From the NCBI RefSeq assembly GCF_013041605.1, contig NZ_JABEQC010000010.1:119588-183587 (forward strand): 64,000 bases of DNA, given 5' to 3'. Source of the stretch: Vibrio plantisponsor. Lineage in GTDB: Bacteria > Pseudomonadota > Gammaproteobacteria > Enterobacterales > Vibrionaceae. A program made the position numbers and the translations under genes. The notes beneath the pieces were generated by a model. That model saw only the letters and a list, made by a program, of their open reading frames with translations, was not told the DNA's origin and did no database searches. Of the stretch, positions 47,230 through 56,781 are shown piece after piece. The number at the start of each line of letters is the position of its first letter. The stretch's first letter is position 1.

Positions 47230-48201
47230 TTGAGAAAATTATTATCAGTGGTTTTGGGGTTAAGTCTTTCTGCGCCCGTATTGTCGAACGAATTGAGTTT
47301 CGAACAGTATGTTGAAGGACTGAAACAACAAGCCCGCGAAGAAGGTATTTCAGAGCAGATTCTTCAGTCTGCTTTTACCAACGTAGAATACAAGCCTCGT
47401 GCAGTTGTTGCTGACCGTAATCAGCCAGAGAAAAAGAAAACGCTGGATGAATATATTCCAAGTGCCGTACCGGATTGGAAAGTAAAACAAGCTCGTGCCT
47501 TGTATGAAAAACATTACAAAGAGTTGAGCCGCATTGGCGAACAATACGGTGTTCAGCCTCGTTTCATTGTTGCCTTGTGGGGTGTGGAAAGTAATTTCGG
47601 TGCCAATATGGGGCGCTTTAGCGTTATTGATGCTTTATCAACTATGGCCTACGAAGGCCGACGCGAAGAGTTCTTCCGAAAAGAGACCATGGCTGCGCTG
47701 CAAATTCTTCAGCAAGGTCACATTAAACCTGATGCGATGAAAGGCTCTTGGGCTGGCGCGATGGGGCAATGTCAGTTTATGCCAAGTTCATTCTTAGCCT
47801 TTGCTGCCGATGGTAACAGTGATGGCAAGAAAGATATTTGGGGCAGTAAGTCGGATGTGTTTGCTTCAACGGCGAACTATTTAAGTCAGTCTGGTTGGGA
47901 TGATAAATACACTTGGGGTCGCCAAGTCAAAGTGCCTCATGGTTTAGATAAAAACCTCGAAGGACGTCAGCCAGAGAAAGGCAAATACTTACGCGAGTGG
48001 AACGAGCTGGGTATTACTCGCTATGACGGCAAACCACTTCCAGCCCTCAGCGATGATATTAAAGCGTGGCTGATTATGCCTGATGACGAAGATGGTCGTA
48101 CGTATCTGGTTTACAACAACTACAACGTGCTGATGAAATGGAACCGTTCATACTACTTTGCGTTAGCAGTCAGCCATTTGGCGGATAGAATCGTGTATTA
48201 G
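47230..48201 (+). CDS. Lytic murein transglycosylase, MltB-like
   Basis: Periplasmic peptidoglycan lytic transglycosylase of 323 residues. Signal peptide MRKLLSVVLGLSLSAPVLS, then the SLT2/MltB fold with the catalytic Glu in ALWGVESNFGANMGRFSVIDAL and the later GSWAGAMGQCQFMPSSFLAFAADG. There is no lipobox Cys, so it is a soluble form. The start is TTG at 47230, because a full AAGGAGG ribosome site lies at 47218-47224, five bases upstream, and the signal peptide then begins correctly. The in-frame GTG at 47206 would place that site inside the gene. Confidence 0.9.
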   Translation: MRKLLSVVLGLSLSAPVLSNELSFEQYVEGLKQQAREEGISEQILQSAFTNVEYKPRAVVADRNQPEKKKTLDEYIPSAVPDWKVKQARALYEKHYKELSRIGEQYGVQPRFIVALWGVESNFGANMGRFSVIDALSTMAYEGRREEFFRKETMAALQILQQGHIKPDAMKGSWAGAMGQCQFMPSSFLAFAADGNSDGKKDIWGSKSDVFASTANYLSQSGWDDKYTWGRQVKVPHGLDKNLEGRQPEKGKYLREWNELGITRYDGKPLPALSDDIKAWLIMPDDEDGRTYLVYNNYNVLMKWNRSYYFALAVSHLADRIVY

Positions 48202-48227
48202 TCTTAAGCGACATGCAGTAAAAATAG

Positions 48228-48251
48228 AAAAGGGCTCTTAGAGCCCTTTTT
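48228..48251. terminator. Terminator between the transglycosylase gene and folD
   Basis: AAAAGGGCTC and GAGCCCTTTT around TTA, with a T-run after and A-rich sequence before. Serves both convergent genes. Confidence 0.87.
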
Positions 48252-48268
48252 CGTATCTATTTGGTTAC

Positions 48269-49129
48269 TTATTTCTTGGTGTGAAACTGTTCGCACGCAA
48301 TCATAGTATTCTCAATCAAACTTGCTACCGTCATTGGGCCTACACCACCCGGTACTGGTGTAATAAAGCTTGCATTGCTGCGAGCCACGTCATACTCAAC
48401 GTCACCCACCAGTTTGCCACTCTCTAGGCGGTTGATACCGACATCGACCACTACTGCACCTTCTTTGATCCAAGCACCCGGAATGAAGTTTGGCTTACCT
48501 ACTGCGACAACTAAGATATCCGCTTGGCGAACATGACCTTCAAGATCTTTGGTGAATCGGTGACAGGTCGTTGTTGTACAACCAGCAAGTAACAGCTCCA
48601 GTGTCATTGGACGACCAACAATGTTTGATGCACCAACAACAACGGCGTGTTTACCGCGCATAGGGATATTGTAACGGTCTAAAAGGGTGATGATACCTTT
48701 TGGTGTACATGAACGCAGTTTTGGAATGCGTTGAGCCAAACGTCCAACGTTGTATGGGTGGAAACCATCCACGTCTTTTTCTGGGTGAATACGCTCTAGT
48801 ACGTGAGTTGAATCGATACCAGCGGGCAGAGGAAGCTGAACAAGAATGCCATCGATTTCTGGGTCTTGGTTAAGTTGGTCAACCAAATCCAATAGTTCTG
48901 TTTCTGAAGCCGTTGCTGGTAAGTCGTAAGACTTAGAAACAAAGCCCACTTCCTCACAAGCGCGTCGCTTACTGCCAACATAAACTTGTGATGCAGGGTC
49001 TTCACCCACAAGCACTACTGCTAGTCCCGGAGCACGTAATCCAGCTTCTGTTCTAGCTTTTACTCGTGCTGCAACTTCAGAACGCACGGTTTTAGAAATA
49101 AGTGTTCCATCAATATTTTGAGCAGTCAT
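48269..49129 (-). CDS. folD: Methylene-THF dehydrogenase / methenyl-THF cyclohydrolase
   Basis: Bifunctional one-carbon enzyme of 286 residues. The catalytic Lys lies in [14 protein letters not shown] (about residue 54), [30 protein letters not shown] binds folate, and the Rossmann motif is [18 protein letters not shown]. It supplies 10-formyl-THF, the substrate of PurU encoded about 12 kb away. Divergent from the downstream tRNA. Confidence 0.97.
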   Translation of the reverse strand: MTAQNIDGTLISKTVRSEVAARVKARTEAGLRAPGLAVVLVGEDPASQVYVGSKRRACEEVGFVSKSYDLPATASETELLDLVDQLNQDPEIDGILVQLPLPAGIDSTHVLERIHPEKDVDGFHPYNVGRLAQRIPKLRSCTPKGIITLLDRYNIPMRGKHAVVVGASNIVGRPMTLELLLAGCTTTTCHRFTKDLEGHVRQADILVVAVGKPNFIPGAWIKEGAVVVDVGINRLESGKLVGDVEYDVARSNASFITPVPGGVGPMTVASLIENTMIACEQFHTKK

Positions 49130-49287
49130 GACTTTCCTTCACATTTATAGCGAAAATTTTTGCGCGCATTGTCGCAGAAATTTTGATGAACATCTATAAG
49201 CAAACGTTTGCTTTGTTGTATTTTTCGGCGCTTGTCCGTCGAGTGGTAAATTTTTAGGCATTTAAATCAGAAACTAAGATAAAGCCG

Positions 49288-49315
49288 TTGATTTACCATC
49301 TTTAACTCGTATAAT
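49288..49315 (+). promoter_or_regulatory. tRNA-Arg promoter
   Basis: TTGATT (49288-49293), 16 bases, then a perfect TATAAT (49310-49315). The start would be about 7 bases further, a few bases ahead of the mature tRNA end. Confidence 0.75.
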
Positions 49316-49329
49316 CCTTTCCCTGTAGC

Positions 49330-49406
<77 letters not shown>

Positions 49407-50141
49407 TTATTTTAGACCTCGGTATGTTAACTCTGCCGGGGTTTTTTATTTGTCTATATCTCATCTCTCTTTCCCTTCAGTGTCAATGGACTATGGCTAG
49501 TTACGGATTTTTTAAATCTGTCTTATTCTTAGTGACCATATTTATAGTGCTACCTTTTCCTCTATAACTGAAACCGAACTCCTTTGTTTTAAATGCGTGA
49601 GATATTTTACGTATAAATTTGGGGGGGATGTTTTCAATTGCGATGATGACTAAACCAAGTGAGCTGTTCTTTAGTGTTTTTCACTGTTTGTGGGTGCTGA
49701 AACGTGTTCAATCGAAAGTGTTGGTTGTAACTTCTTAAATATCAATGAATAGTATCAATTGTATTTCGTTGTTCATGGAGAGAGTCGAATCTATGGATGT
49801 TTGTAATGAGTCACAAGCCTAAATGTTATAAGAGGTCAGACTTGTTATTTATTAAGCGTCATCAATTCCGTGAAGGTTCTTATTGAGTCATCTTACCTTG
49901 TCGTTAGTCTCAGTGTTTGAATTTAACTCTTTGAAATTTATTGGTAAATTATTTTTGCGATTAGAGTGTTTAGTGAGGATTAGTAGTTTTCTGAAATCAA
50001 GTTCTCGTTAAGTAATCATTCATTCTAAAAATGACGTTGAGTTTGGTTATTTATACCTATTTACCTCACTTCTCTTTTGTTGTGTAATCCGGCCTTTGAT
50101 TTTTTTATTTTCACTAGCACTTTTAAGAAACAAGGAATGAG
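49407..50141. other. Long AT-rich gap between tRNA-Arg and the symporter gene
   Basis: The 735 bases contain the tRNA terminator and then no convincing gene. A run of seven G lies near 49621. AGGTCAGACTTGTT (about 49833-49846) resembles the FadR-like operator of fadI. The last bases hold AAGGAA, the ribosome site of the symporter. The length suggests a long regulatory leader or decayed DNA after a tRNA. Confidence 0.5.
49416..49448 (+). terminator. tRNA-Arg terminator
   Basis: ACCTCGG and CCGGGGT pair (one U-G) around a 13-base loop and are followed by TTTTTT. Confidence 0.75.
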
Positions 50142-51392
50142 ATGAATACGCAAGTACAATCGCAACCCAAAGGGTTTTGGTCTGGTCTAGCACTGTGGAA
50201 AAAAATATTGATAGGTATGGTTGCAGGTCTCGTGGTCGGTACCATTATGGGACCTAGCGCTGCCATATTGAAACCTATTGGGACACTTTTTATCAACGCG
50301 ATTAAAATGTTGATTGTCCCTCTGGTCTTTTGCTCACTTATTGTTGGCATCACCTCAATGAAGGACACTCGTAAGATGGGACGTATTGGTGTAAAAGCTA
50401 TCGTTCTTTATATGGGCACAACGGCAGTGGCTATTGCAATCGGTATGGGGCTTTCCTCAATATTGGAACCGGGTGCTGGTCTAAATATGGTTGCGAAGAA
50501 CCTCGAAGACAGTGGCAAAGCGGCTCCAGAACTTGTTCAGACGCTATTGGCGATGATTCCGCAAAACCCCGTGAACGCAATGGCGGCAGGTAATATTTTG
50601 CAAATTATTGTATTCGCTGTTGGTCTGGGTGTTTCTTTAGTTTTAGTTGGAGAAAAAGGCGAGCCCGCAGTTAAAATTTTTGAAAGCCTAGCTGAAGCTA
50701 TGTATAAGCTTACTGAAATTGTGATGACACTTGCTCCTTACGGTATTTTTGGCCTGATGGCTTGGGTTGCAGGCACATATGGCTTAGATGTACTTCTGCC
50801 TTTGATTAAAGTGATTGCGGCGGTATACATTGGCGCGTTAATTCACATTCTCGTTTTTTACTCTGGTTTACTGAGTATTTTAGGCCGCTTAAATCCTATC
50901 AACTACTTGCGCGGTATTACTAATCCAGCAGCCGTTGCGTTTACCACTTCTAGTAGTTCAGGTACTTTACCAGCCACTATCAAAGCATCTCGTGAAGAAT
51001 TGGGTGTTTCTGAAGGCGTATCAAGCTTCGTGCTTCCTTTGGGTGCAACTATCAATATGGATGGTACTGCTTTGTACCAAGGCGTTTGTGCTCTGTTTAT
51101 TGCACAAGCGTTTGGCATTGATCTTGAAACATCAGACTACTTGACCATTATCCTGACGGCGACTTTAGCTTCTATTGGTACCGCAGGTGTTCCAGGTGCT
51201 GGCCTCATAATGCTGTCTCTAGTTTTGAGCACTGTTGGCCTGCCAATTGAAGGTTTAGCGATTGTTGCAGGTATTGACCGTATTCTTGATATGGCGCGTA
51301 CGACAATCAATATCTGCGGTGACATGATGGTTGCTGTACTGGTAGCCAAGAGTGAAGGTGAACTAAGCGAAGATACTTATCACGCTTCTTAA
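50142..51392 (+). CDS. Dicarboxylate/amino acid:cation symporter (DAACS family)
   Basis: Inner-membrane symporter of 416 residues in the GltP/GltT/DctA family (SLC1 fold), importing glutamate, aspartate or C4-dicarboxylates with Na+ or H+. Signature stretches: the Ser-rich hairpin AVAFTTSSSSGTLPATIKAS (HP1), LPLGATINMDGTALYQ (TM7, NMDGT), and IGTAGVPGAGLIMLSLVL (HP2). The Arg/Asp pattern of TM8 (GIDRILDMARTTINICGDM) suits an anionic amino acid or dicarboxylate. The exact substrate is not assigned. AAGGAA stands 4-5 bases before the ATG. Confidence 0.92.
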   Translation: MNTQVQSQPKGFWSGLALWKKILIGMVAGLVVGTIMGPSAAILKPIGTLFINAIKMLIVPLVFCSLIVGITSMKDTRKMGRIGVKAIVLYMGTTAVAIAIGMGLSSILEPGAGLNMVAKNLEDSGKAAPELVQTLLAMIPQNPVNAMAAGNILQIIVFAVGLGVSLVLVGEKGEPAVKIFESLAEAMYKLTEIVMTLAPYGIFGLMAWVAGTYGLDVLLPLIKVIAAVYIGALIHILVFYSGLLSILGRLNPINYLRGITNPAAVAFTTSSSSGTLPATIKASREELGVSEGVSSFVLPLGATINMDGTALYQGVCALFIAQAFGIDLETSDYLTIILTATLASIGTAGVPGAGLIMLSLVLSTVGLPIEGLAIVAGIDRILDMARTTINICGDMMVAVLVAKSEGELSEDTYHAS

Positions 51393-51412
51393 GTTCATTA
51401 TTGTTGTGTAAT

Positions 51413-51447
51413 AAAGAGCCAGCGGAGTGATTCGCTGGCTCTTTTTC
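51413..51447. terminator. Terminator between symporter and EamA genes
   Basis: AGAGCCAGCG and CGCTGGCTCT arms with an eight-base loop, TTTTTC on the right. Confidence 0.87.
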
Positions 51448-52367
51448 TAGCTAAGAATAACCCCAAGGAAAATCAATATTATTCCCCAAAGATGGTACAG
51501 CTGCACATATTCACCAAGAAAGAGGGCTGAGAGCATAGCGCCAAACACAGGAATCAAGTGAACGGAAAGGCTGGCTTTTGCAGGGCCAAGCAGTTTCACG
51601 CATTGCATATAAAGCAAGAAGGCACCTATAGAAGGGAAAATCCCGATATAAAGCAAACTCATAATGGAGTGGGCATTCCAAATCGGATATTGGCCTGAAT
51701 ACACCTCCCATAAATAAAACGGCAGCAGAGCCAGTATCGCTAATATCATTTGCACTGACATTAAACCGAGTCGATTGATACTCGGGGGCAATTGTTTAAG
51801 GCCGATGGTGTATATCGCCCAACAAACCATGGCTAAGAAAATAATAAAATCACCATGGTTGATGTTGAGTGCGAGAAGGTTGTTCCAGTCGCCAGCACTA
51901 ACGATGGTCAGTATGCCGCATAGGGAAAGAGTAATCCCCAGACAGAGCCGCCAAGTGATCGCGAGGCCAAAAAACAGAGCGCCAAAGATGCTGATCAGAA
52001 TAGGAATAAAGGCGTTCAGTAAAGTGCCGTTGGTTGCCGGTGTCGATTGCAAACCAAGATAGATAAAAGAGTTAAACGCGGCAAAGCCTGTAATCGAGGT
52101 GACCAGCGTTAAACGCCACTGCTCAATATAGAGCCTCCATTCCTTAAAAATGTACTTATACGAAAAAGGCAGCAATAAGATGCTTGCCAGAACCCAACGG
52201 CTGAAAGAAAGGGTTACTGGCGGAATTTCATCGCGAACCGCACGACCGACAATAAAATTGCCCGCCCAGAAAAGCGGTGGCAGCAGGAAGAAAAACACGA
52301 TCACCGCTCGCGATTTAGAAAGTTTTCTGACTCCCGTATTTAAACGACCTAACTCAAAAATAGCCAT
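51447..52367 (-). CDS. EamA family (DMT) transporter
   Basis: Inner-membrane exporter of 306 residues with ten predicted membrane helices in two EamA repeats (PPLFWAGNFIVGRAVRDEIPPVTLSFSRW opens the first). The drug/metabolite transporter superfamily exports amino acids or other metabolites. Its start overlaps the end of the LysE-type gene by 19 bases, so both are probably translated from one message. Substrate unknown. Confidence 0.88.
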   Translation of the reverse strand: MAIFELGRLNTGVRKLSKSRAVIVFFFLLPPLFWAGNFIVGRAVRDEIPPVTLSFSRWVLASILLLPFSYKYIFKEWRLYIEQWRLTLVTSITGFAAFNSFIYLGLQSTPATNGTLLNAFIPILISIFGALFFGLAITWRLCLGITLSLCGILTIVSAGDWNNLLALNINHGDFIIFLAMVCWAIYTIGLKQLPPSINRLGLMSVQMILAILALLPFYLWEVYSGQYPIWNAHSIMSLLYIGIFPSIGAFLLYMQCVKLLGPAKASLSVHLIPVFGAMLSALFLGEYVQLYHLWGIILIFLGVILS

Positions 52368-52969
52368 ATACCGACACCCATCATCAACGTTCCCGAAATA
52401 CGGTTCATTAGCTTCACGTTTTGAGTTTTTCCAAGTGCGCGTTTCAAACCTTTACCACCAGTTGCGTAAAGCGTCATACAGACGAACTCGGACACAAGAA
52501 TAATGGATACCAGAAAAATAAGTTGCGGCGTCAGACTGATGGATTGGTCGATAAAAGGAGGCAGCAAAGAGATCATAAAAGCCCAACCCTTAGGGTTAGC
52601 AATAGCGGTAATAAAACCTTGAGCGGTCAACTCCCAGTTGCTGCCTTTGTATGCTTGTTCACTGTCAACATTTAATGCGAGTTTGCCTCGTGATAGCCAC
52701 ATTTGCACGCCGAGGTAAAAAAGGTAACAAGCACCAATCAACTTGAAGATAGTGAATAGCCAAGGATAGGTAAGCATGATAGCTGCAATACCCACAACTG
52801 CGGAAACCGCTACGACAGCGACCCCTACCAATTCTCCGGCCATCATCCAAAGCGTACGTTTGTAGCCGATGGTCATACCCAAAGTGAGCGCAAGTGTCAT
52901 GCACATACCCGGGGTGATAGAAACGAAGAAAAAAGTAGGAATAAACATTCCTAACAGCGCGGTATTCAT
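52349..52969 (-). CDS. LysE family translocator
   Basis: Amino-acid exporter (LysE/RhtB family) of 206 residues with about six membrane helices. The N-terminal SITPGMCMTLALTLGMTIGYKRTLW is typical of RhtB members. The ATG at 52969 has GGAAA upstream. A longer frame adds 12 residues without homology. With the overlapping EamA gene it forms a two-exporter operon. Possible substrates are homoserine, threonine or related amino acids (inference from family). Confidence 0.88.
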   Translation of the reverse strand: MNTALLGMFIPTFFFVSITPGMCMTLALTLGMTIGYKRTLWMMAGELVGVAVVAVSAVVGIAAIMLTYPWLFTIFKLIGACYLFYLGVQMWLSRGKLALNVDSEQAYKGSNWELTAQGFITAIANPKGWAFMISLLPPFIDQSISLTPQLIFLVSIILVSEFVCMTLYATGGKGLKRALGKTQNVKLMNRISGTLMMGVGIWLFLS

Positions 52970-53082
52970 AGAGATTTCCATATCTTGAAAGTAGGAGAAC
53001 AACAATAAGCGTTGAACGTATGCCGATCAATATTTGTTTGATGTGGTTCGCAGAAAAATTAGGATTAAAGTGAGATTCAAAC

Positions 53083-53112
53083 AAAAACGCACAGTAACCA
53101 CTGTGCGTTTTT
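53083..53112 (-). terminator. Terminator of the GNAT-nitrilase gene
   Basis: AAACGCACAGT and ACTGTGCGTTT around AACC, with A-run and T-run flanks. On the minus strand it ends the 510-codon gene and isolates it from the exporter operon. Confidence 0.87.
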
Positions 53113-53138
53113 ACTTTCTTATTAGTTGCGTTCACTGC

Positions 53139-54671
53139 CTAGGATTTGGGCTGTGTGAATCCGCCGTAGAGATCCATTCTGCGATGACGAAGATTAGTCA
53201 CCGAGCCTTCGGTATTGAGCTGTTTTAGTTTGTCTAAATCGACATCAGCGAAGATTATCATCTCAGTATTTGGGCTGGCCTCAGTGATTGTCGCATCGTG
53301 CGGAAAATAGACATCGGATGGAGAAAACACTGCCGATTGTGCGTACTGAATATCGACGTTATCTACGCGCGGCAAGTTACCGACACTGCCGCCAATGGCA
53401 ACATAGCACTCATTCTCAATAGCCCTAGCTTGTGAGCACAGGCGAACCCGTTGATAGCCGTTTTTAGTATCAGTCCAGAAAGGAACAAAGATAATTTGCA
53501 CATCCTGTTCTGCCATCATTCTGCCCAGCTCAGGAAATTCGCTGTCATAACAAATCAGAATGCCGACACGTCCTGCGTCAGTTTCAAACACCTGTACTTT
53601 GTCACCACCGTCGATAACCCAATCTCGCTTTTCATGCGGAGTGATGTGGATTTTACTCTGCTCATCAATGGTTCCGTCGCGATGAAGCAAATAGGCCACG
53701 TTGTAGAGAATCCCGTCTTCCAGCACAGGCATACTACCGGCAATGATATTGATGTTGTAAGTCACCGCTAATTCAGAGAAACGGAGTTTGATTTCTTCAC
53801 TGAATGACGCAAGAAAGCGAATCGCCTCTACCGTATTTTGATCGTTTTTCAGTCCCATTAAGGGCGCATTGAAAAATTCAGGGAAGAGGGCGAAATCTGC
53901 TTTGTAGTTGGAAAGAGAATCAACAAAGAATTCCGCTTGATCCATTAAGTCTTCCACACTGGTCACAGCGCGCATTTGCCACTGAACAATACCAATTCTG
54001 ACCAGCGTTTTTTCAATGTCGTGAATCGAGATAATGTCATCTTCATAAAAGAAGTTGTCCCATTCCAATAAGGTGGCGTAACCGCGTGAGCTGTCATCTT
54101 CTGGCAGGTAATGACGCATGATACGTTTAACATCAAAATCATTAGAAAGCTGGAAAGAGAGAATCGGGTCGTGGATTTCGCGGCGTTTGATTTTCTCTAT
54201 GTACTCGGTAACTGGCATGGTGTTGGCGTAAGCGCCGTATCCGGGAATTCTTCCGCCAGCGAGAATGGCTTTCAAATTGGTACTACGACAAAGCTCTTTG
54301 CGAGCCGCATATAGGCGTCGTCCCAAACGCAGACCACGATAATCAGGATGCACAAACACATCTAATCCGTAGAGCGCATCACCGTTGGCTTTGTGTTGAA
54401 TAACATTATTTTCGTTGACTATGTCTGTATAGACATGGGGGAGAGAGAAGCGGTTGTAATCGACTTTGATTGTGAGAGCGGCGCCAATGATTTTACCGTC
54501 GTCTTCGATACAAATTTGTCCATCCGGAAACTGGTGAATCAAATCCATAATTGTCATGCGTGGCCAAGCTCCGCCCACGTCATGAAAAACTAAATCCATT
54601 AGCTCTGCTAATTCTGGATAGTCGCTTTTTTCAATCACGCGCAGCGTTAGGCGCGGCGTTGGATTTCTCAT
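53139..54671 (-). CDS. Bifunctional GNAT acetyltransferase / carbon-nitrogen hydrolase
   Basis: Fusion protein of 510 residues. The N-terminal GNAT domain (about 1-210) shows the acetyl-CoA-binding region LDVFVHPDYRGLRLGRRLYAARKEL. The C-terminal nitrilase-superfamily domain (about 225-500) has the full catalytic triad: Glu in FPEFFN, Lys in ITPHEKRDW and Cys in ILICYDSEFPELG. Such fusions are known in bacteria, but the physiological substrate is unclear, and an amide-forming/hydrolysing pair on an amino compound is a guess. Transcribed toward the exporter pair but separated by a terminator. Confidence 0.9.
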   Translation of the reverse strand: MRNPTPRLTLRVIEKSDYPELAELMDLVFHDVGGAWPRMTIMDLIHQFPDGQICIEDDGKIIGAALTIKVDYNRFSLPHVYTDIVNENNVIQHKANGDALYGLDVFVHPDYRGLRLGRRLYAARKELCRSTNLKAILAGGRIPGYGAYANTMPVTEYIEKIKRREIHDPILSFQLSNDFDVKRIMRHYLPEDDSSRGYATLLEWDNFFYEDDIISIHDIEKTLVRIGIVQWQMRAVTSVEDLMDQAEFFVDSLSNYKADFALFPEFFNAPLMGLKNDQNTVEAIRFLASFSEEIKLRFSELAVTYNINIIAGSMPVLEDGILYNVAYLLHRDGTIDEQSKIHITPHEKRDWVIDGGDKVQVFETDAGRVGILICYDSEFPELGRMMAEQDVQIIFVPFWTDTKNGYQRVRLCSQARAIENECYVAIGGSVGNLPRVDNVDIQYAQSAVFSPSDVYFPHDATITEASPNTEMIIFADVDLDKLKQLNTEGSVTNLRHRRMDLYGGFTQPKS

Positions 54672-54929
54672 TCATCCTTATCCTTCTATTGCTGTCCTTT
54701 TTTCATACTGGACAATTTAAAGCTTCAATACAAGGGCTAATGCGGTAAAGGCTTTGCCGATAGGTAAGGTTTCTCTGTCTATGTTGCTAGGTTCAGGTCG
54801 CTACTTCTAGAAACTCATTTCAATGTGTCACTTACGTTGTAACAAAAATTTAATCTGTCTAGTTATTGCTCATTAGCGAAATTTTCATCATATTGTCATT
54901 ACATTGTCATATTTATCGAGGAGAGCATT

Positions 54930-55028
54930 ATGCATGTAGAAATGATTCAACCAACTCTTTTAGGCGTTATTGGTCGCACGCTAGTGTTTTCCTTAGTTGC
55001 GGTAGTAAGCGTATTCGCTCTGATTTAA
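54930..55028 (+). CDS. 32-residue membrane peptide, function unknown
   Basis: The frame encodes MHVEMIQPTLLGVIGRTLVF followed by SLVAVVSVFALI, a short head and one hydrophobic helix. GAGGAG lies 6-7 bases before the ATG, near consensus, and an intrinsic terminator begins 24 bases after the stop. A possible promoter (TTGCTC near 54867, 17 bases, CATATT) lies upstream. The compact promoter, strong ribosome site, ORF and terminator together argue for a real gene, of the YnhF-like class of small single-span proteins, although it is not clearly YnhF. Confidence 0.7.
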   Translation: MHVEMIQPTLLGVIGRTLVFSLVAVVSVFALI

Positions 55029-55051
55029 CCGTTAATCAGCAAGTGACACTA

Positions 55052-55080
55052 AGAGCCCCAAACAAAGTTGGGGCTTTTTT
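55052..55080 (+). terminator. Terminator after the 32-residue gene
   Basis: AGCCCCA and TGGGGCT form the stem, followed by TTTTT. Confidence 0.87.
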
Positions 55081-55171
55081 ATCTCTGTTTTATATAACCT
55101 AGTATTTAACTCAGGTATTTGCTAACGTTCGAACAAATAAATCAGCGCAATCGATCCTTGTGAGAAATGTT

Positions 55172-56641
55172 ATGTCGTTCTGGGATACCGTCACATTGAC
55201 GACTCGTTTTAGCGAGTTACCTAAAGCTTTTTACACACCTATTGACCCTCAGCCATTGCGTAATACTCGTTGGGTGACTTGGAACAGCGATCTAGCCAAG
55301 CACTATGGTTTTCCTGACAAACCGAATGACGAACTCTTACAGGCTTTTTCAGGGCAGGCAGTGCCGGAGCAGTTTGCTCCGCTGGCGATGAAGTATGCTG
55401 GTCACCAGTTTGGCGTTTACAACCCTGATTTGGGTGATGGACGTGGGTTATTATTGGCAGAAATTGCGTCGAAAAGCGGTCAAGTTACGGATATTCATAT
55501 TAAAGGTGCGGGCTTAACACCTTATTCGCGAATGGGCGATGGGCGTGCTGTATTGCGTTCGTCGGTGCGCGAATATTTGTGCAGTGAAGCGATGGCTGGG
55601 CTGGGAATTGCCACTACCAGAGCGTTAGGTTTAATGACCAGTGACACACCGGTTTATCGTGAAAAACAAGAGTACGGTGCGTTGTTGATTCGTATGGCTG
55701 ACACTCATGTTCGTTTCGGCCATTTCGAGCATTTCTTTTATACCAATCAGTTAGATCAGCAAAAACTCCTCGCTGACAAAGTGATTGAGTGGTATTTCCC
55801 TGAATGCGCCGGACAAGAAAATCCGTACGCCATGATGTTCAATCAAATCGTGGATAAAACAGCATTGATGATTGCGCAGTGGCAAGCCGTGGGTTTTGCG
55901 CATGGGGTAATGAATACCGACAATATGTCTATTCTTGGGCAGACTTTTGATTATGGTCCTTTTGGCTTTTTAGATGATTATCAGCCTGAATTTATCTGCA
56001 ACCATTCGGACTATCAGGGGCGCTATGCCTTTGATCAGCAACCGAGAATTGCGTTATGGAATTTATCGGCACTGGCACATTCTTTATCGGCGTTAATTGA
56101 GAGAGAAGATCTTGAACAGGCGTTGAACCAATACGAAGTTCAGCTCAATGGTTACTTTAGCGAAATGATGCGTAAAAAACTTGGCCTGTTAACGCGTTTA
56201 CCTGAAGATGGCGCCATTTTTGACACTATGTTTGAGCTTTTGGCTGCAAATAAGGTCGACTACACCCGATTCTTCCGCCAGATTTCTATGTTGGATAAAG
56301 CGAAGCCACAAGAGGTGATTGACCTGTTTCTCGATCGCGAGCAAGCCACTAAGTGGCTGGACTCGTATCTCGCTCGCTGTGAGCGCGAGTTAAATAGTGA
56401 AAGTGAACCTGTGAGCACGGCACAACGCTGTGAGAAAATGCGTCAGGTAAATCCCAAATACATTTTAAGGAACTATTTGGCGCAGATCGCGATAGATAGA
56501 GCCGAAGAAGGCGATTTTTCAGAGTTAGAGCGCCTAGCCGAACTATTGAAAAAGCCATTTGATGAGCAACCACACAACGAACATTACGCTAAGTTACCGC
56601 CAGAATGGGGCAAAACTTTGGAGATCAGCTGCTCTTCATGA
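55172..56641 (+). CDS. selO: Protein adenylyltransferase SelO (YdiU)
   Basis: Pseudokinase-fold enzyme of 489 residues that transfers AMP from ATP to Ser, Thr or Tyr of target proteins, linked to redox homeostasis. Motifs: [52 protein letters not shown] and the catalytic/metal part [31 protein letters not shown]. The usual C-terminal Cys-rich/selenocysteine tail is represented here by EISCSS. The ATG at 55172 (MSFWDTV) is chosen. A GTG four codons upstream is also open. Confidence 0.94.
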   Translation: MSFWDTVTLTTRFSELPKAFYTPIDPQPLRNTRWVTWNSDLAKHYGFPDKPNDELLQAFSGQAVPEQFAPLAMKYAGHQFGVYNPDLGDGRGLLLAEIASKSGQVTDIHIKGAGLTPYSRMGDGRAVLRSSVREYLCSEAMAGLGIATTRALGLMTSDTPVYREKQEYGALLIRMADTHVRFGHFEHFFYTNQLDQQKLLADKVIEWYFPECAGQENPYAMMFNQIVDKTALMIAQWQAVGFAHGVMNTDNMSILGQTFDYGPFGFLDDYQPEFICNHSDYQGRYAFDQQPRIALWNLSALAHSLSALIEREDLEQALNQYEVQLNGYFSEMMRKKLGLLTRLPEDGAIFDTMFELLAANKVDYTRFFRQISMLDKAKPQEVIDLFLDREQATKWLDSYLARCERELNSESEPVSTAQRCEKMRQVNPKYILRNYLAQIAIDRAEEGDFSELERLAELLKKPFDEQPHNEHYAKLPPEWGKTLEISCSS

Positions 56642-56781
56642 GAACGTTTACAATAATTTGACTGAATAATGTGATCTTTATCCATGATGAATTCAAGTTT
56701 TAGTGAAATAAGCGTAATCAAGAAAGCGCTACGGATATAAAATCTATTCACTATTTGTTACATACGGAATATGGAAGAAAC

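Noticed and set aside
54888..54910. Repeated ATTGTCAT upstream of the 32-residue gene
   Set aside because: Only two short copies close together in AT-rich DNA. Not enough to call an operator or a repeat array.
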